64,000 bases of DNA from PCPOR2b sp965220385 (GCA_965220385.1 OZ244825.1:2914001-2978000); one strand, 5' to 3'. Numbered from the stretch's first letter, positions 25,453-35,628 are shown. The notes: generated by a model from the letters alone, not told the origin. Translations and numbers: made by a program.

Positions 25453-28098
25453 TTAAGTTGGCATTCGCAAGCGTTCGATTCTCTTGATAGCCGCTAATAA
25501 TTCTTCTTTGACGTTGCCTGTTTTCCGGATAATCGATTGAATCTGACCGTTGAGTCGATCCCGATCTTCATCAGTAAGATCCAATGCCGTGCAAATAACA
25601 ATTGGAATATCGCAGGTTCGCGGATCACCGGTTAAACGCTGAATGACCTGGAACCCATCTACTTGAGGCATCATCATATCAAGAATAATCAAGTCGGGCG
25701 ACTGAGAGATCGCTGTTTCGATTGCCTCACTTCCCCCATACACCTTCAGGACGTCATATCCGTCGCTAGTCAATACCGTGGATAGTAGGCGCACCGTCTG
25801 TGGATCATCATCAACCACAAGGATACGCGGTGAGCCGTCCCGACTAGGGAGTTTTAGAGATTGGAGCGAAGCCAGAAGTATTTCTTTATCAATCGGCTTG
25901 ACCAGATGGTCTACCGCTCCCAAACCGAATGCCAGTTGACGCTCTTCCGTTACCGAAACGATGATAACCGGAATTGACTGTAGGTTCGGTTTCGTCTTCA
26001 TTTCTCTTAGTACTTGCCAACCATCCTTTTTCGGCAAAAGAATGTCAAGCGTGATTGCAAATGGGCGTATTTCAGAAGCTTTTTTAATGGCTTCTTCGCC
26101 ATCTGTGGCATATTCTACGTGGTATCCGGCCTCTGTTAGATAAATTCCCAAAAGCTGAGCTGCTTGTTCGTTGTCCTCAGCAATTAAAATAGTTCGGTTG
26201 TCATTGAGAGAACCGGCAGTTTCAGACGTTGAGGTATCTGGTGCAGTTACATCAATCTGCTCTGTCTGTTGGTGTAAGGGGAACGTGAAGGAGAACGTAC
26301 TTCCTCTGTTTATCTCACTGTCAACCCAGATCTTTCCTCCATGCAATTGAATCAACCGATTGGTCAATGCTAACCCCAATCCGGTTCCACCATGGGCGCG
26401 TGTACTTGAAGCATCCAGCTGCGTGAAGGGTTGAAACAACTTTTCGCGGTCCTGTGGCGAGATACCCACACCAGTATCAGTCACACTCCCCAGCAACGCA
26501 GAACTTAAAACCTCAAGTTTCGTAGTAACTGTCCCACCTTCATCGGTAAATTTGATGGCATTGGAAAGTAGATTGTAGAGGATTTGCTTGAATTTGAGTT
26601 TGTCTGCTTCTATCGTAACATCCTGACTCAATTCAAGGACGAGTTGAATCCGTTTCTTATTCGCAAGAGCCGTAATTATAGTATTGACCTCTGTCACTGC
26701 TTCCTGAACGGAGAAATACTCCAGCTGCAGATCCATTCTGCCAGCCTCAATTTTCGATAAGTCAAGAATATCGTTAATCATAGCAAGCAGGTGATTTCCG
26801 CTGGTACGGATATCGAGGACTAATTCTTTCTGCTCGTCGTTAAGGGTTCCCAAAATTTCATCTCGTAAGATTTCGGAAAATCCGATAATCGCGTTCAACG
26901 GTGTGCGAAGTTCATGACTCATGGTGGCAAGAAATTCACTTTTGGCACGGTTTGCATACTCGGCGGCATCCTTAGCTTCCTGCAATGCAATTTCGGCTTG
27001 TACCCGATCCGCAATGTTAGTATTAATGCCGACCCAATTGATGATTTCTCCCGCATCGTTTCGAACAGGTGTACCAATAAAAATAAACGTCTGATAGGAA
27101 CCGTCTTTGGCTTGGAACCGACATTCACCACTGTAGGTTTCGCCGTGGTTATAGGCACGTTCCCACTTTGCGAGCACGTCCGGAAGATCTTCTGGATGCA
27201 ACGCTTCTGCCCATCGAGTACCCAGTGATTCTGCCTCTGTGCGTCCGGAAAATTCATGCCAAGCTCTGTTCAGAAGAGCGACCTGACCATCAGCGTCCGC
27301 AACCCAAATTATCTGTGGCGCGGCTTCAATGAGTGTCCGATAAAGTGCTTCTTGGGCAGCCAGTGCTCGTTCCGCTTCCTTCTGTTTGGTCACATCCCGC
27401 CATGTTGACCGACTTGCGACAATCTTGCCGGTTTCGTCGCGCATCGGTGTCGCTTGCAAAAGGACGTCAATGGTGCTACCGTCTGCCCGGCGGAGGGTCC
27501 GTTCTTGTCTAATGATTTCGCCCGTTTCGACGAACGCTGAGGAGGTTTGTTGTGCAGCCTCTATAGATTCACGAGCATACAACTCCAAGAAGGAGTTGCC
27601 GGTAATCTCCTCTTTGCTACGCCCGATAACCTCCGCAAGAGTTTGGTTGCATTCCAATATGTTCCCACTAACTAAATCAACAACCGCCATCATATCTGGC
27701 GCGTTTTCGTATAGGTCACGATAGTGGACTTCGGCTTGTTTTCGTTCAGTGATGTCTCGAGCAACGGCATAATACAGTTGCTCTTCAAGAGATACTGTTG
27801 AGCTCCATAAGAGCCACTTATACGATCCGTCTTTGCACAGGTAACGATTTTCAAAGGAAACGACATCTTCGCCGGTTGTTATGATCTTCTGGGCTTCAGC
27901 AATTGTTGCTTCTTGGTCTTCAGGGTGAACAAACTCGATGAAGGGTTTTGTTTTGAGTTCCTCAACTGTAAAACCGAGCGTTTTTTCCCACATCGGATTC
28001 AGTTCTTTGAAGTAACCATCGAAACCGGCGATACACAGCATATCCAGCGATAGCGTAAAAAAACGGTCGCGCTCTGTGGTATCGGCAGGAATAGTCAT
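25453..28098 (-). CDS. Hybrid sensor histidine kinase (3 PAS, HisKA, ATPase, 2 receivers)
   Basis: An 881-residue protein. Three PAS domains cover about 10-120, 125-240 and 250-370, each ending in a PAC-type strand and an R-x-x-AE linker. The HisKA dimerisation helix has His395 in TMSHELRTP. The ATPase part shows N513 in LLSNAIKF, DTGVGISP and GGTGLGLAL. Two receiver domains follow, with acceptor Asp685 (TLDILLPK) and Asp807 (ILDMMMPQ). No membrane segment is seen, so it senses a cytoplasmic signal. AAGGAGA precedes the ATG. It is upstream of the lone receiver and downstream of the GAF phosphatase gene, forming the input arm of the island. Confidence 0.93.
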   Translation of the reverse strand: MTIPADTTERDRFFTLSLDMLCIAGFDGYFKELNPMWEKTLGFTVEELKTKPFIEFVHPEDQEATIAEAQKIITTGEDVVSFENRYLCKDGSYKWLLWSSTVSLEEQLYYAVARDITERKQAEVHYRDLYENAPDMMAVVDLVSGNILECNQTLAEVIGRSKEEITGNSFLELYARESIEAAQQTSSAFVETGEIIRQERTLRRADGSTIDVLLQATPMRDETGKIVASRSTWRDVTKQKEAERALAAQEALYRTLIEAAPQIIWVADADGQVALLNRAWHEFSGRTEAESLGTRWAEALHPEDLPDVLAKWERAYNHGETYSGECRFQAKDGSYQTFIFIGTPVRNDAGEIINWVGINTNIADRVQAEIALQEAKDAAEYANRAKSEFLATMSHELRTPLNAIIGFSEILRDEILGTLNDEQKELVLDIRTSGNHLLAMINDILDLSKIEAGRMDLQLEYFSVQEAVTEVNTIITALANKKRIQLVLELSQDVTIEADKLKFKQILYNLLSNAIKFTDEGGTVTTKLEVLSSALLGSVTDTGVGISPQDREKLFQPFTQLDASSTRAHGGTGLGLALTNRLIQLHGGKIWVDSEINRGSTFSFTFPLHQQTEQIDVTAPDTSTSETAGSLNDNRTILIAEDNEQAAQLLGIYLTEAGYHVEYATDGEEAIKKASEIRPFAITLDILLPKKDGWQVLREMKTKPNLQSIPVIIVSVTEERQLAFGLGAVDHLVKPIDKEILLASLQSLKLPSRDGSPRILVVDDDPQTVRLLSTVLTSDGYDVLKVYGGSEAIETAISQSPDLIILDMMMPQVDGFQVIQRLTGDPRTCDIPIVICTALDLTDEDRDRLNGQIQSIIRKTGNVKEELLAAIKRIERLRMPT

Positions 28099-28404
28099 AG
28101 TGGTTTATCTCCTTCATTTTTCGGTCTCGAATTTCGATTATCGGGGAAGGGATAGCCCGAACTCTTAAAGCCTTTCACAAGAAACGAACGAAGTTCTTCA
28201 GAGATTGGTTAGAAAAATTACTCTCTGCGTTCTTTGAGAGGCTTACTTTCAATATCGCGGGTTCCTGATTCGTCTCACTACCGAAAAAAAATAAAAACAG
28301 AATTCTGATGCATACAGAATCATGGGTTTACGGTTTTACCAGTTTGGATCAGACCAACGAAACCGGAACCAGTTCTACCGGTAATAAGCGGCACTCAGGT
28401 AACC

Positions 28405-30228
28405 TCATTTCTTCTTCAGCACCATTAAAGTTAAATCATCAAACCGCTGGGCCTCTCCTTGGAACTCCAACGTTGAGTTATAAATTTCGGTGCAGATTTC
28501 GCCAGCATCTGCGTTGCGGAGTTGCTTCACCAGTTCCTCTAGCCGTTCCTCTTCGTACATCTCGTCGTGGATATTTACCGTTTCGGTGACCCCATCGGTA
28601 TAGAATAGAACTGTATCTCCACTGTAAATTTGAATTGTTTCATCTTCATATTCCAACATTCGGCAAAGCATATCGTCAGGATACATACCTATCATCAAGC
28701 CACCTGCTTCCAGCCGTTGTATACTGCCATCCTGCCGGATAACCAAAGGAGAGTTGTGTCCGGCATTGAGTGAGGTAAGCCTACCTGTCTCTGGATGCAA
28801 CCGTGCATAACAGAGTGTTGCGTATTTGTCGATTGGGCTGCTCTCACGGATAAGGGCATTCAGTGCCATCGCCCTCGCTGGCAGATCCGCTTGTCTTGCG
28901 ACCTCTGAGAGTAACGCTGCACGAAGCGTTGCCACCAGTAAAGCTGCTTGCATGCCTTTCCCAGCAATATCAGCGATGACCAATCCCCACGATCCATCTG
29001 GTTCCTGTATGTAACCGTAGTAATCCCCTCCAACGCCATCATGGTGTGGCAGACTCATCCCAGCAATCTCATAGCCCGGAATCTCTGGCGGTGCCTTTGG
29101 AAGAAGGTTTTCCTGAATTTTTGCTGCTTCCTCCATTTCTGCCTGCAATCGCCGCTTCTCAATTGCTTCCTGATAAAGCCTTGCGTTTTCTATTGCTACA
29201 CCAACTTGCGTGGCAAAGGCTTCAAGAAGAATTCCATCTTCATCTGTGAACTCCAGTGTTATGCCAGCTCGACCCTCTTTACTGAAAACAACGAGTATAC
29301 CCAGAATTGCATGTCCAAAAACTGGAGATGCTATCAGATTATTTCCACCAAATAGCGCCGCTAGCTCCTGATCGTTATGGATCTGGGTCCTGCCTTCGAT
29401 CGCTACGTCACGAAGTATAGAAAGTGTAGGCTGTATTTCTTGGTCAGTTTCCAACGGAATAGAGAGGGTTTCTGCGCCTGGTGACAGTTGCAAGTCAAGC
29501 GCAAAAGAGTCTCTTATCTCCAGCTGCTGTGTAACCGGATTGATAAGCATCAGACAACCCGCGTTAGCGTCCAGCAAACTGACAGCATGATTGACGACCT
29601 CTTCCTCTAAGAGCTCTGTATCTAACAACTTGGCAATTTGGGCAGTTGTGTCAGAAAGCATGAAGAGGCGGAATTTGGCGGCACGCATATCTTCTTGAGA
29701 ACGTGAATGCGCAATTGCGACTGAGATATAGTCGGCGAGGACATTTAGTAGTTCTCGCGTCCACCGAGAGTCTTCAGAATCATCAGGAAGCTCACCGAGA
29801 CTGATAACACCTAGAAACTCTTCATCAATTTTTAGTGGTGCCCAAAGAGTTGCGCTTAATACTTGCAGCTGTGGCTGAATCGCATTTAAGAAGGATCTTA
29901 AGGGGGTAGGCGGCTTGGAAACATCAAGGAGGGAGGATTGCAGCATTGCACTGATTTCGTTAGACGTGATTGGAATGACCAACGATTCGCCCACGGACTC
30001 GTCTGGAATATTAATTGATGATTCGAGAGTAAGTAGACTCTCTGCAGGATTGAAGCGTAATATGGCGCCTCGGGTGACCTGCAATGTTCTGAGAACTATT
30101 CGCAGATAGGTCTGGCTTGATGCACCAAAGTTGCTCTGCCCAGAAACGAGAGCTTTGCCCACCTCCTTAATCTCAGACAGACCCAGAATTAGCCGCTGCA
30201 TGGTTTGTTCAACTGAATCAGTCTGCAT
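28405..30228 (-). CDS. GAF-domain PP2C-type (RsbU/SpoIIE) phosphatase
   Basis: A 607-residue protein. Two GAF-like sensor domains lie in residues 1-180 and 190-365. A coiled linker (EKRRLQAEMEEAAKIQENLLP) leads to a SpoIIE-type phosphatase domain with VGGDYYGYIQ, IADIAGKGMQAALLV, FYTDGVTETV and DDLTLMVL. The usual GGD-[FY]-[YW]-D has Gly in place of the last Asp, while the first metal-binding Asp is kept. It should dephosphorylate a STAS partner in response to a small ligand. The ATG at 30228 has AAAGGT upstream. Confidence 0.9.
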   Translation of the reverse strand: MQTDSVEQTMQRLILGLSEIKEVGKALVSGQSNFGASSQTYLRIVLRTLQVTRGAILRFNPAESLLTLESSINIPDESVGESLVIPITSNEISAMLQSSLLDVSKPPTPLRSFLNAIQPQLQVLSATLWAPLKIDEEFLGVISLGELPDDSEDSRWTRELLNVLADYISVAIAHSRSQEDMRAAKFRLFMLSDTTAQIAKLLDTELLEEEVVNHAVSLLDANAGCLMLINPVTQQLEIRDSFALDLQLSPGAETLSIPLETDQEIQPTLSILRDVAIEGRTQIHNDQELAALFGGNNLIASPVFGHAILGILVVFSKEGRAGITLEFTDEDGILLEAFATQVGVAIENARLYQEAIEKRRLQAEMEEAAKIQENLLPKAPPEIPGYEIAGMSLPHHDGVGGDYYGYIQEPDGSWGLVIADIAGKGMQAALLVATLRAALLSEVARQADLPARAMALNALIRESSPIDKYATLCYARLHPETGRLTSLNAGHNSPLVIRQDGSIQRLEAGGLMIGMYPDDMLCRMLEYEDETIQIYSGDTVLFYTDGVTETVNIHDEMYEEERLEELVKQLRNADAGEICTEIYNSTLEFQGEAQRFDDLTLMVLKKK

Positions 30229-30551
30229 TTAAAGACCTTTGCTTTAATATAGCCGTTCTAGGCGACAGAAGCGGAGTCATTCACACCGGAACAAACGTAT
30301 TTGTCCCGCAAAACCACATCAGTCAACGAGATAATGGTTAGTGCTTGGGGGCGAGCTAAGGCCCTAACCGGTCTAGTTGCTTTCGGCTAAAGCCTTGGCA
30401 GCCAAGTACCTACTATTTGCACTGATCTGCAATTTTCTCGCGTTTACTTTGAAATTGAAGCTACAATTCCTCGACGGATCAGGAACGTAGGGAAGATCGA
30501 TATGCGTTGTACCGCACGCCGGCTAACCTACTTCGGCAAGAAAGGTAATTG
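30229..30551. other. Intergenic region without recognised features
   Basis: This 323-base gap between the GAF phosphatase gene and the STAS gene at 30552 has a small GGCTAAAGCC palindrome and no open frame with family character. Confidence 0.4.
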
Positions 30552-30902
30552 CTATTCACTGGAAAGCGACGAAATTGCTTCGTCTTCGCTCTCGAAATGT
30601 TCAAATGTGGAGATTAATCGGCTTCTGATAATGAGACTCTTAACATTTTTCTCGCTGACGTTGATGACAGCAACTCGACCACCCTTCTGAATAATAGATA
30701 CATGTGCCCCTAATAGGGTTCCGAGCCCGGAACTGTCCATCACTGAAACATCGGCAAAGTCAAACAAAAATTTCGGCGCACCGGAAATTTTTGCACTTTC
30801 CTCATTAATCGCCTTGCTGAGATCGCGAACAGATCTCCCAATAATCTTGCCCTTAGGTTTTAAGATGACTATATCATCTCTTTGACGAACATCGATAGCC
30901 AT
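30552..30902 (-). CDS. STAS-domain anti-sigma factor antagonist (type 2)
   Basis: A 116-residue STAS domain with DVSVMDSSGLGTLLG, the most canonical SpoIIAA-like loop in the window. It pairs with the STAS protein at 21762 by shared FLFDF and ISTFEHFESEDEAI-type ends. AGGAGG lies directly before the ATG. It is the first minus-strand gene of the island; the GAF phosphatase downstream is a likely enzyme for it. Confidence 0.9.
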   Translation of the reverse strand: MAIDVRQRDDIVILKPKGKIIGRSVRDLSKAINEESAKISGAPKFLFDFADVSVMDSSGLGTLLGAHVSIIQKGGRVAVINVSEKNVKSLIIRSRLISTFEHFESEDEAISSLSSE

Positions 30903-31442
30903 TGGTTTTCCTCCTATCTCTTAATCTCAATATATACTGCACACCGTCAGAACTTACGCCCTTCGCTTGCCATCCTGAGATTTGAAACTCATCCTTGGAC
31001 GAAGCGATGAATCTCAGCGTCAGAGATACCTCACGAAACGTATCGCGATATGCGACGCGAGGTTTAACGTCCAAACGATACTTGTGCAAGCAATGATAAT
31101 CACCCGCCAAAGCGCAATATTACCCGATGCCGGGTATGATTTGTTGCAACGCTAAGTGTTTCCTATTCTAAAGGAGGTAGGTTTTTTTGTCAAGTGTTTA
31201 ATTTTTTATCGTTACAGTGTTGGGACAGTCCTGTTATGTATTGAATTCTGATTCTTCGGACCGAAGTGTGAAGAGATCAGTATTGCTTCCGTATACTCTA
31301 AATGTTTCGAATTTTGACCCAAAAACCAACCTGTTCGGTTGTGTAACTACAACCTATCCCACAACTATTCCGCTTGACAAGCCATTGTGAGGTATAATAA
31401 AATCTACCGCATGAGGGAACAGTTGGCAGAAGGGAAGACATT
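30903..31442. other. Divergent intergenic region with a strong promoter
   Basis: A 540-base gap between the last STAS gene and the cyclic-nucleotide-type gene. It contains AAAGGAGGT near 31170 followed by a T-run but no gene, a short CTTCGGACCGAAG hairpin near 31255, and the promoter at 31374-31403. Confidence 0.5.
31374..31403 (+). promoter_or_regulatory. Predicted sigma-70 promoter for the cNMP-domain gene
   Basis: A consensus TTGACA at 31374-31379 and TAAAAT at 31398-31403 with an 18-base spacer. A TATAAT five bases upstream is also present but gives too short a spacer. The leader would be about 35 bases. Confidence 0.55.
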
Positions 31443-32120
31443 ATGGCCAAAATGAACCAAACCGACGCGACGTGGGACGCTGTCGTTGACAGAAAGAGTA
31501 AAGCGAAGGTTGAGCGGAGTACTATTGATGTCCTCAAGGATGTCCCCATCTTTGAGGAACTGAGTAATCGAGAAATTCAAAACATCGCGCGTATTGCTTA
31601 TCAGCGGTACTATAGTGCTGGGGAAGTCATCATCCATGAGGGACAAAATGCAGCAGGCATGTATATTATGGTGGACGGTCAGGCAGAAGTCACCAAAGCC
31701 CTAGAGGATGGTACAATTCTCCACTTGACAACCCTAGAAAATAGTGGATTGTTTGGTGACGTGGGGTTGTTGGATAGTTCTCCACGGACAGCCACGGTTA
31801 GAGCAACTCGCGACTCAAGTATCATTGGTTTTTTTCGTCCCGAACTACTTGAGTTAATGAATTCAGATCCAAGATTGGCATCCAAAGTAATTTTCAAATT
31901 GGGACAAATCCTCACGGCACGTTTCCGGTTTATACACAACGAATTCGAAAAAGCGCAGGAAGAAATTGGTCGTTTGAAGGCAGAACTCGCAGCAGCCTCA
32001 GCCACAGACGAAGAGGGTGGAGATATATTTTCCAGCACCCCATCTGTCACTGGATCACCCGTGGAGATTGAAACATCGGATTCCATCAATCCTGACACCT
32101 CTAGAGCAGAGGATAGCTGA
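31443..32120 (+). CDS. Cyclic-nucleotide-binding-domain protein without DNA-binding domain
   Basis: A 225-residue protein. Residues 25-150 form a Crp-type cNMP-binding domain: AGEVIIHEGQNAAGMYIMVDGQAEV, then GLFGDVGLLDSSPRTATVRA for the phosphate-binding cassette, with Asp in place of the usual Glu. A coiled coil follows (EFEKAQEEIGRLKAEL) and a low-complexity acidic tail. There is no helix-turn-helix, so it is not a transcription factor of the Crp type. GAAGGG precedes the ATG. Its stop overlaps the start of the transporter-like gene by one base, so the two are coupled and may form a sensor and membrane pair. Confidence 0.85.
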   Translation: MAKMNQTDATWDAVVDRKSKAKVERSTIDVLKDVPIFEELSNREIQNIARIAYQRYYSAGEVIIHEGQNAAGMYIMVDGQAEVTKALEDGTILHLTTLENSGLFGDVGLLDSSPRTATVRATRDSSIIGFFRPELLELMNSDPRLASKVIFKLGQILTARFRFIHNEFEKAQEEIGRLKAELAAASATDEEGGDIFSSTPSVTGSPVEIETSDSINPDTSRAEDS

Positions 32121-33739
32121 TGAATGAGTCTACCAATCAAAACGCGATACCGCATCAGCGTACTGAAGAGGTTAATTCGGCTGAGGCAGCTGATTCTGTC
32201 AGCCAAATCAATACGGAGAAGGCACGCGCGCAGACGGCTACACTCGCAAGAGAAACGGCCCTCCCACTGACACAAAATATCGAAACGATGACGTCGGACA
32301 TCCGGTTGGTTGTGCGTGAAGCCCGTGAACAGACACGCCAAGCACGGGTAGCAAACGCCTCCCTGAAGATCATTGCCTTGGGTACAACGTTGCTTTCGCT
32401 TGCAATTCTCATTAGCGTTATCTACTTGCTCAAAGATATTCTTGCACTGGTAGTAGTCTCGTTCCTAATGGCTTATATTATCAGTCCGATCGTAGAATTA
32501 ACCGAGCGGAAAGGAATTAACCGGACACTTGTAGTTATTGTCATAACACTCTTGATGCTCAGCGGCTTTGCGCTTCTTTCAACAGTGACCGTTAATAGCA
32601 TCACAGGACAGATCTGGAAGTTCAGTGAGGTGCAATTAACGATCGAACTGGGGCACGAAGATGCTTTAGACAGCGGTGAAATCCCAGAAGCTTTACGACA
32701 GAAGTTTCTGGATGAGGGTGTTACACTTTCTCAAAATACAGTGATTGCTGTTGAAGAGGCGGGCAACAGCTGGAAACTGACTGACACAGGAAACCGTCGT
32801 GCATATAATATCAGAAAAGAAGAAAACCAGCTCAACGTTAACAAAACGTTTGCATATCTTGTTGATCTTGAACGTCTTGTCGATACAGCCACAACAATGC
32901 TGAATCTCATTCCCAAGCCCCTCCGCATACCCGTACTCAATTATCTTGGTATAACTGAAGGGGTGGAAATCTCAGGGACCGTGGTTGATAGAGATTCTGC
33001 TCAAACAATTGACCGCGACCAAGTTAACGCCCTCGTCGGACGGCTGCAAGACCAGATCTTGGGGTTTGTCATTGGACAATCGCAGTCAATCTTCAATGCA
33101 ATTGGCACTTCTGCAAAGGGTGCCTTCTCAGTATTTACCACCGGTATCATTATCCTATTTTTGACCTTTTTTCTTTTGAACAGTGGGCGGCAGATGAAGA
33201 AAGCTCTTATTCAGATTGTGCCGAACCGTTTCTTTGAAGTCGCTTTGGTACTAATTCAGGGACTGGATCGGCAGTTAGGAGATTATCTTCGCAGCCGTTT
33301 GATTCAAACAATTATATTGTCTATAATTGCAGCAATTGGGTATTGGATTTTGGGCTTACGGTTTGCAATTATCATCGGGATTATCGCTGGATTGGCGAAC
33401 CTGATCCCGTATATCGGTCCATTCATTGGGGCGATTCCTGCAATCATTGTTGTCTTCCTAGAATCCCGGTTCGGGCTTGGCTGGAGTCTACTGGCTGTTA
33501 TCGTTCTGACGCTTGTAATACAAATCATCGACAACGCGATTATTACACCCTTGGTAATAGGCAAAAGTGTTGAGTTGGGACCCGTGACAACAATCGTCGT
33601 GGTGTTACTTGGCGAACAATTACTCGGCTTAATCGGTTTGTTAATGGCGGTTCCTATTGCAGCAATGTGTAAGCTAATCATAGAAGAAGTGTGGACGGAG
33701 TTTAAGGGCTACTCACAGTCTATTCTTGTGGGTCACTGA
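32120..33739 (+). CDS. AI-2E family membrane transporter (PerM-like)
   Basis: A 539-residue membrane protein. After a polar N terminus with a short coiled coil, hydrophobic segments cover about 75-125 and 135-155, an outside loop of about 160 residues carries no clear motif, and five or so further segments follow. The C-terminal half has the family pattern GLANLIPYIGPFIGAIPAIIV and IIDNAIITPLVIGKSVELGPV. The family includes AI-2 exporters, Na+(Li+)/H+ antiporters and permeases, so the substrate is open. The outside loop is longer than usual. It is coupled to the cyclic-nucleotide-type protein. Confidence 0.85.
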   Translation: MNESTNQNAIPHQRTEEVNSAEAADSVSQINTEKARAQTATLARETALPLTQNIETMTSDIRLVVREAREQTRQARVANASLKIIALGTTLLSLAILISVIYLLKDILALVVVSFLMAYIISPIVELTERKGINRTLVVIVITLLMLSGFALLSTVTVNSITGQIWKFSEVQLTIELGHEDALDSGEIPEALRQKFLDEGVTLSQNTVIAVEEAGNSWKLTDTGNRRAYNIRKEENQLNVNKTFAYLVDLERLVDTATTMLNLIPKPLRIPVLNYLGITEGVEISGTVVDRDSAQTIDRDQVNALVGRLQDQILGFVIGQSQSIFNAIGTSAKGAFSVFTTGIIILFLTFFLLNSGRQMKKALIQIVPNRFFEVALVLIQGLDRQLGDYLRSRLIQTIILSIIAAIGYWILGLRFAIIIGIIAGLANLIPYIGPFIGAIPAIIVVFLESRFGLGWSLLAVIVLTLVIQIIDNAIITPLVIGKSVELGPVTTIVVVLLGEQLLGLIGLLMAVPIAAMCKLIIEEVWTEFKGYSQSILVGH

Positions 33740-33839
33740 ATTCAGCTGACTCGTCCTCTCTTGCAAAACGGTACTGCTGTGTCAATCACGGTAACTTGAG
33801 CACCACCCACCAATTCAGATTTGGCGGACGACTACTCAT

Positions 33840-35558
33840 ATGATGAACGAAGAGGTAAAATCCGCACTACATGGCGGAAGCGCTTTCTTAACGGAGCAGC
33901 AAAACTCAGAGGGCGGTTTTGAGGGGCAACTCTCCTCGAGCACCTTTCCTACTTGCGCCTATGCTTGGGTATCGCTTGCCCAAGATCGCCTACCCGATGC
34001 AGGATTAGTCGATTGGTTAATTGAGCACCAGAATCCTGATGGCACTTGGGGGCTTGATGCAGCCAATCAGCCGAACCGCGAAGCTACACTGTTTGCACAG
34101 CTCATTTTAGAGCAAGTTTGGCAACGAAAGCCTAACCCGCAAATCGCCGGTGCACTTGCACGCGTCCCTCCCCATCCACTGAACCTTGCCTTGATTAAGC
34201 TATCCTACGCAGCCTTTGGCGAATTTGATTGGAACAAACTAACATTGCCGAAATATCTGCTCCCTATGGTCGCACTGATGAAGAAGCTGCTGACGAGGTT
34301 CCCCTTCTTGCAATCGTTCCTCAAGCCACCAACCCACCTCCTTCCACCAGTTGATCTATTCAACACCCGAACCTTTGAGGCACTGTTCATCGCAGAGCAG
34401 CACACCCTTGTGCCAGTCTTCATCCTGATTGAGCTGAACACCACCCGACGCCCGAAAATGATTGCTTCATTGGTCAGCTGGTTAATAGAACATAAACTTT
34501 CTGATAACAGCTGGTTTCGTGTGAATTACATCACGGCATTGTCGGTGTTAGCACTCATCGAACTTCAAAAGCATATAACAGATCACCAAGCTACTTTGAA
34601 CCCAGAACCAACGGAACTTTCTCAATCAGCGGAGATTCAGGAGTTAATCGACGGCGGAATCGCATGGCTGCAGTCAACACGGAACCCGGATGGCGGTTGT
34701 CGAGAGGCGTTAAATCTGAATATATGGGACACGGCATTAAGTGTACTCACGCTCATTGACATTGGCAATGGAGATAATAATCATGCCATTCAACGCGCTG
34801 GTAGATGGTTTATTGACAACCAGAATCCGGATGGTGGTTGGGCATTTTCAGCGATGGGAAGAAGTGGTAGTCTTCTGAGTGATGCTGATGATACGGCGTT
34901 AGCCACACTCGCTTTACTGCGGGCAAAGATGCCCGATGGAACTGAAGCGATTCAACGGGGGCTCGATTGGTTGAAGGCACACCAAAGTCCCGACGGAAGT
35001 TGTAGTACATACCTGCCCGGTCAAGGCGATGTTGGGTGCGTAAGTCTTACCGCTCACGCAATCGAGGCATGGTGTGAAGCAACAGGGCTGGAAGTAGAGA
35101 TTGACCAAGCCTGTCAGTGGCTGGAAAATCAAATGTCCAAAGAGGGATATTGGTCAGATCTTTGGCTTGCCAAAAGGACGTATGGAACGGCTTGTGCTAT
35201 TATCGGTTTGCTCAAAGCGGGGAAAACTACCTCTCCGGCAATCGCGCGCGGGGTTGGTTGGATTGAGTCGGTACAAAACAGCGATGGTGGCTGGGGTGAG
35301 GATATGTTCGGTAAACTGACGGATAGCACAGTTGAGCAGACGGGTTGGTGTACTTACGCATTACTCCTCGCTGATCACGAGAGTTCCGCTGCACGAAAGG
35401 GATTGGAATTTCTTCTCGACCACCAGCGTCCTGATGGCTCGTGGGAGGCTAGTTGTGTCGGCATCTATTGGGAGATTATCGGCGGTTACGCAGACCCAAT
35501 CTATGCTGCGGTTTTCCCGCTGCTTGCGCTGAATCAGTACCTGAAGGAAGCCAAGTGA
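33840..35558 (+). CDS. Class II terpene-cyclase-like protein (squalene-hopene cyclase family)
   Basis: A 572-residue protein made of alpha-alpha barrel repeats with QW-type motifs (for example DNQNPDGGWAFS, EHQNPDGTWGLD, DHQRPDGSWEAS). The acidic DADDTA motif at residues 348-353 matches the DXDDTA proton donor of class II terpene cyclases and sits close to its place in squalene-hopene cyclase. The C terminus (IYAAVFPLLALNQYLK) also follows that family. It is shorter than squalene-hopene cyclase and nearer the size of bacterial class II diterpene cyclases. No signal peptide. It likely cyclises a linear isoprenoid; the product is unknown. A glycosyltransferase gene follows after 70 bases. Confidence 0.75.
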   Translation: MMNEEVKSALHGGSAFLTEQQNSEGGFEGQLSSSTFPTCAYAWVSLAQDRLPDAGLVDWLIEHQNPDGTWGLDAANQPNREATLFAQLILEQVWQRKPNPQIAGALARVPPHPLNLALIKLSYAAFGEFDWNKLTLPKYLLPMVALMKKLLTRFPFLQSFLKPPTHLLPPVDLFNTRTFEALFIAEQHTLVPVFILIELNTTRRPKMIASLVSWLIEHKLSDNSWFRVNYITALSVLALIELQKHITDHQATLNPEPTELSQSAEIQELIDGGIAWLQSTRNPDGGCREALNLNIWDTALSVLTLIDIGNGDNNHAIQRAGRWFIDNQNPDGGWAFSAMGRSGSLLSDADDTALATLALLRAKMPDGTEAIQRGLDWLKAHQSPDGSCSTYLPGQGDVGCVSLTAHAIEAWCEATGLEVEIDQACQWLENQMSKEGYWSDLWLAKRTYGTACAIIGLLKAGKTTSPAIARGVGWIESVQNSDGGWGEDMFGKLTDSTVEQTGWCTYALLLADHESSAARKGLEFLLDHQRPDGSWEASCVGIYWEIIGGYADPIYAAVFPLLALNQYLKEAK

Positions 35559-35628
35559 AACACTACCCAAATGAGCCTACAAGTCAGATTCCTTAGTCTA
35601 TCGAGAGTTTTTTTACAGCTTACCTCAG

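Noticed and set aside
31393..31398. TATAAT as the -10 box for the TTGACA at 31374
   Set aside because: The spacer would be only 13 bases; TAAAAT at 31398 gives 18.
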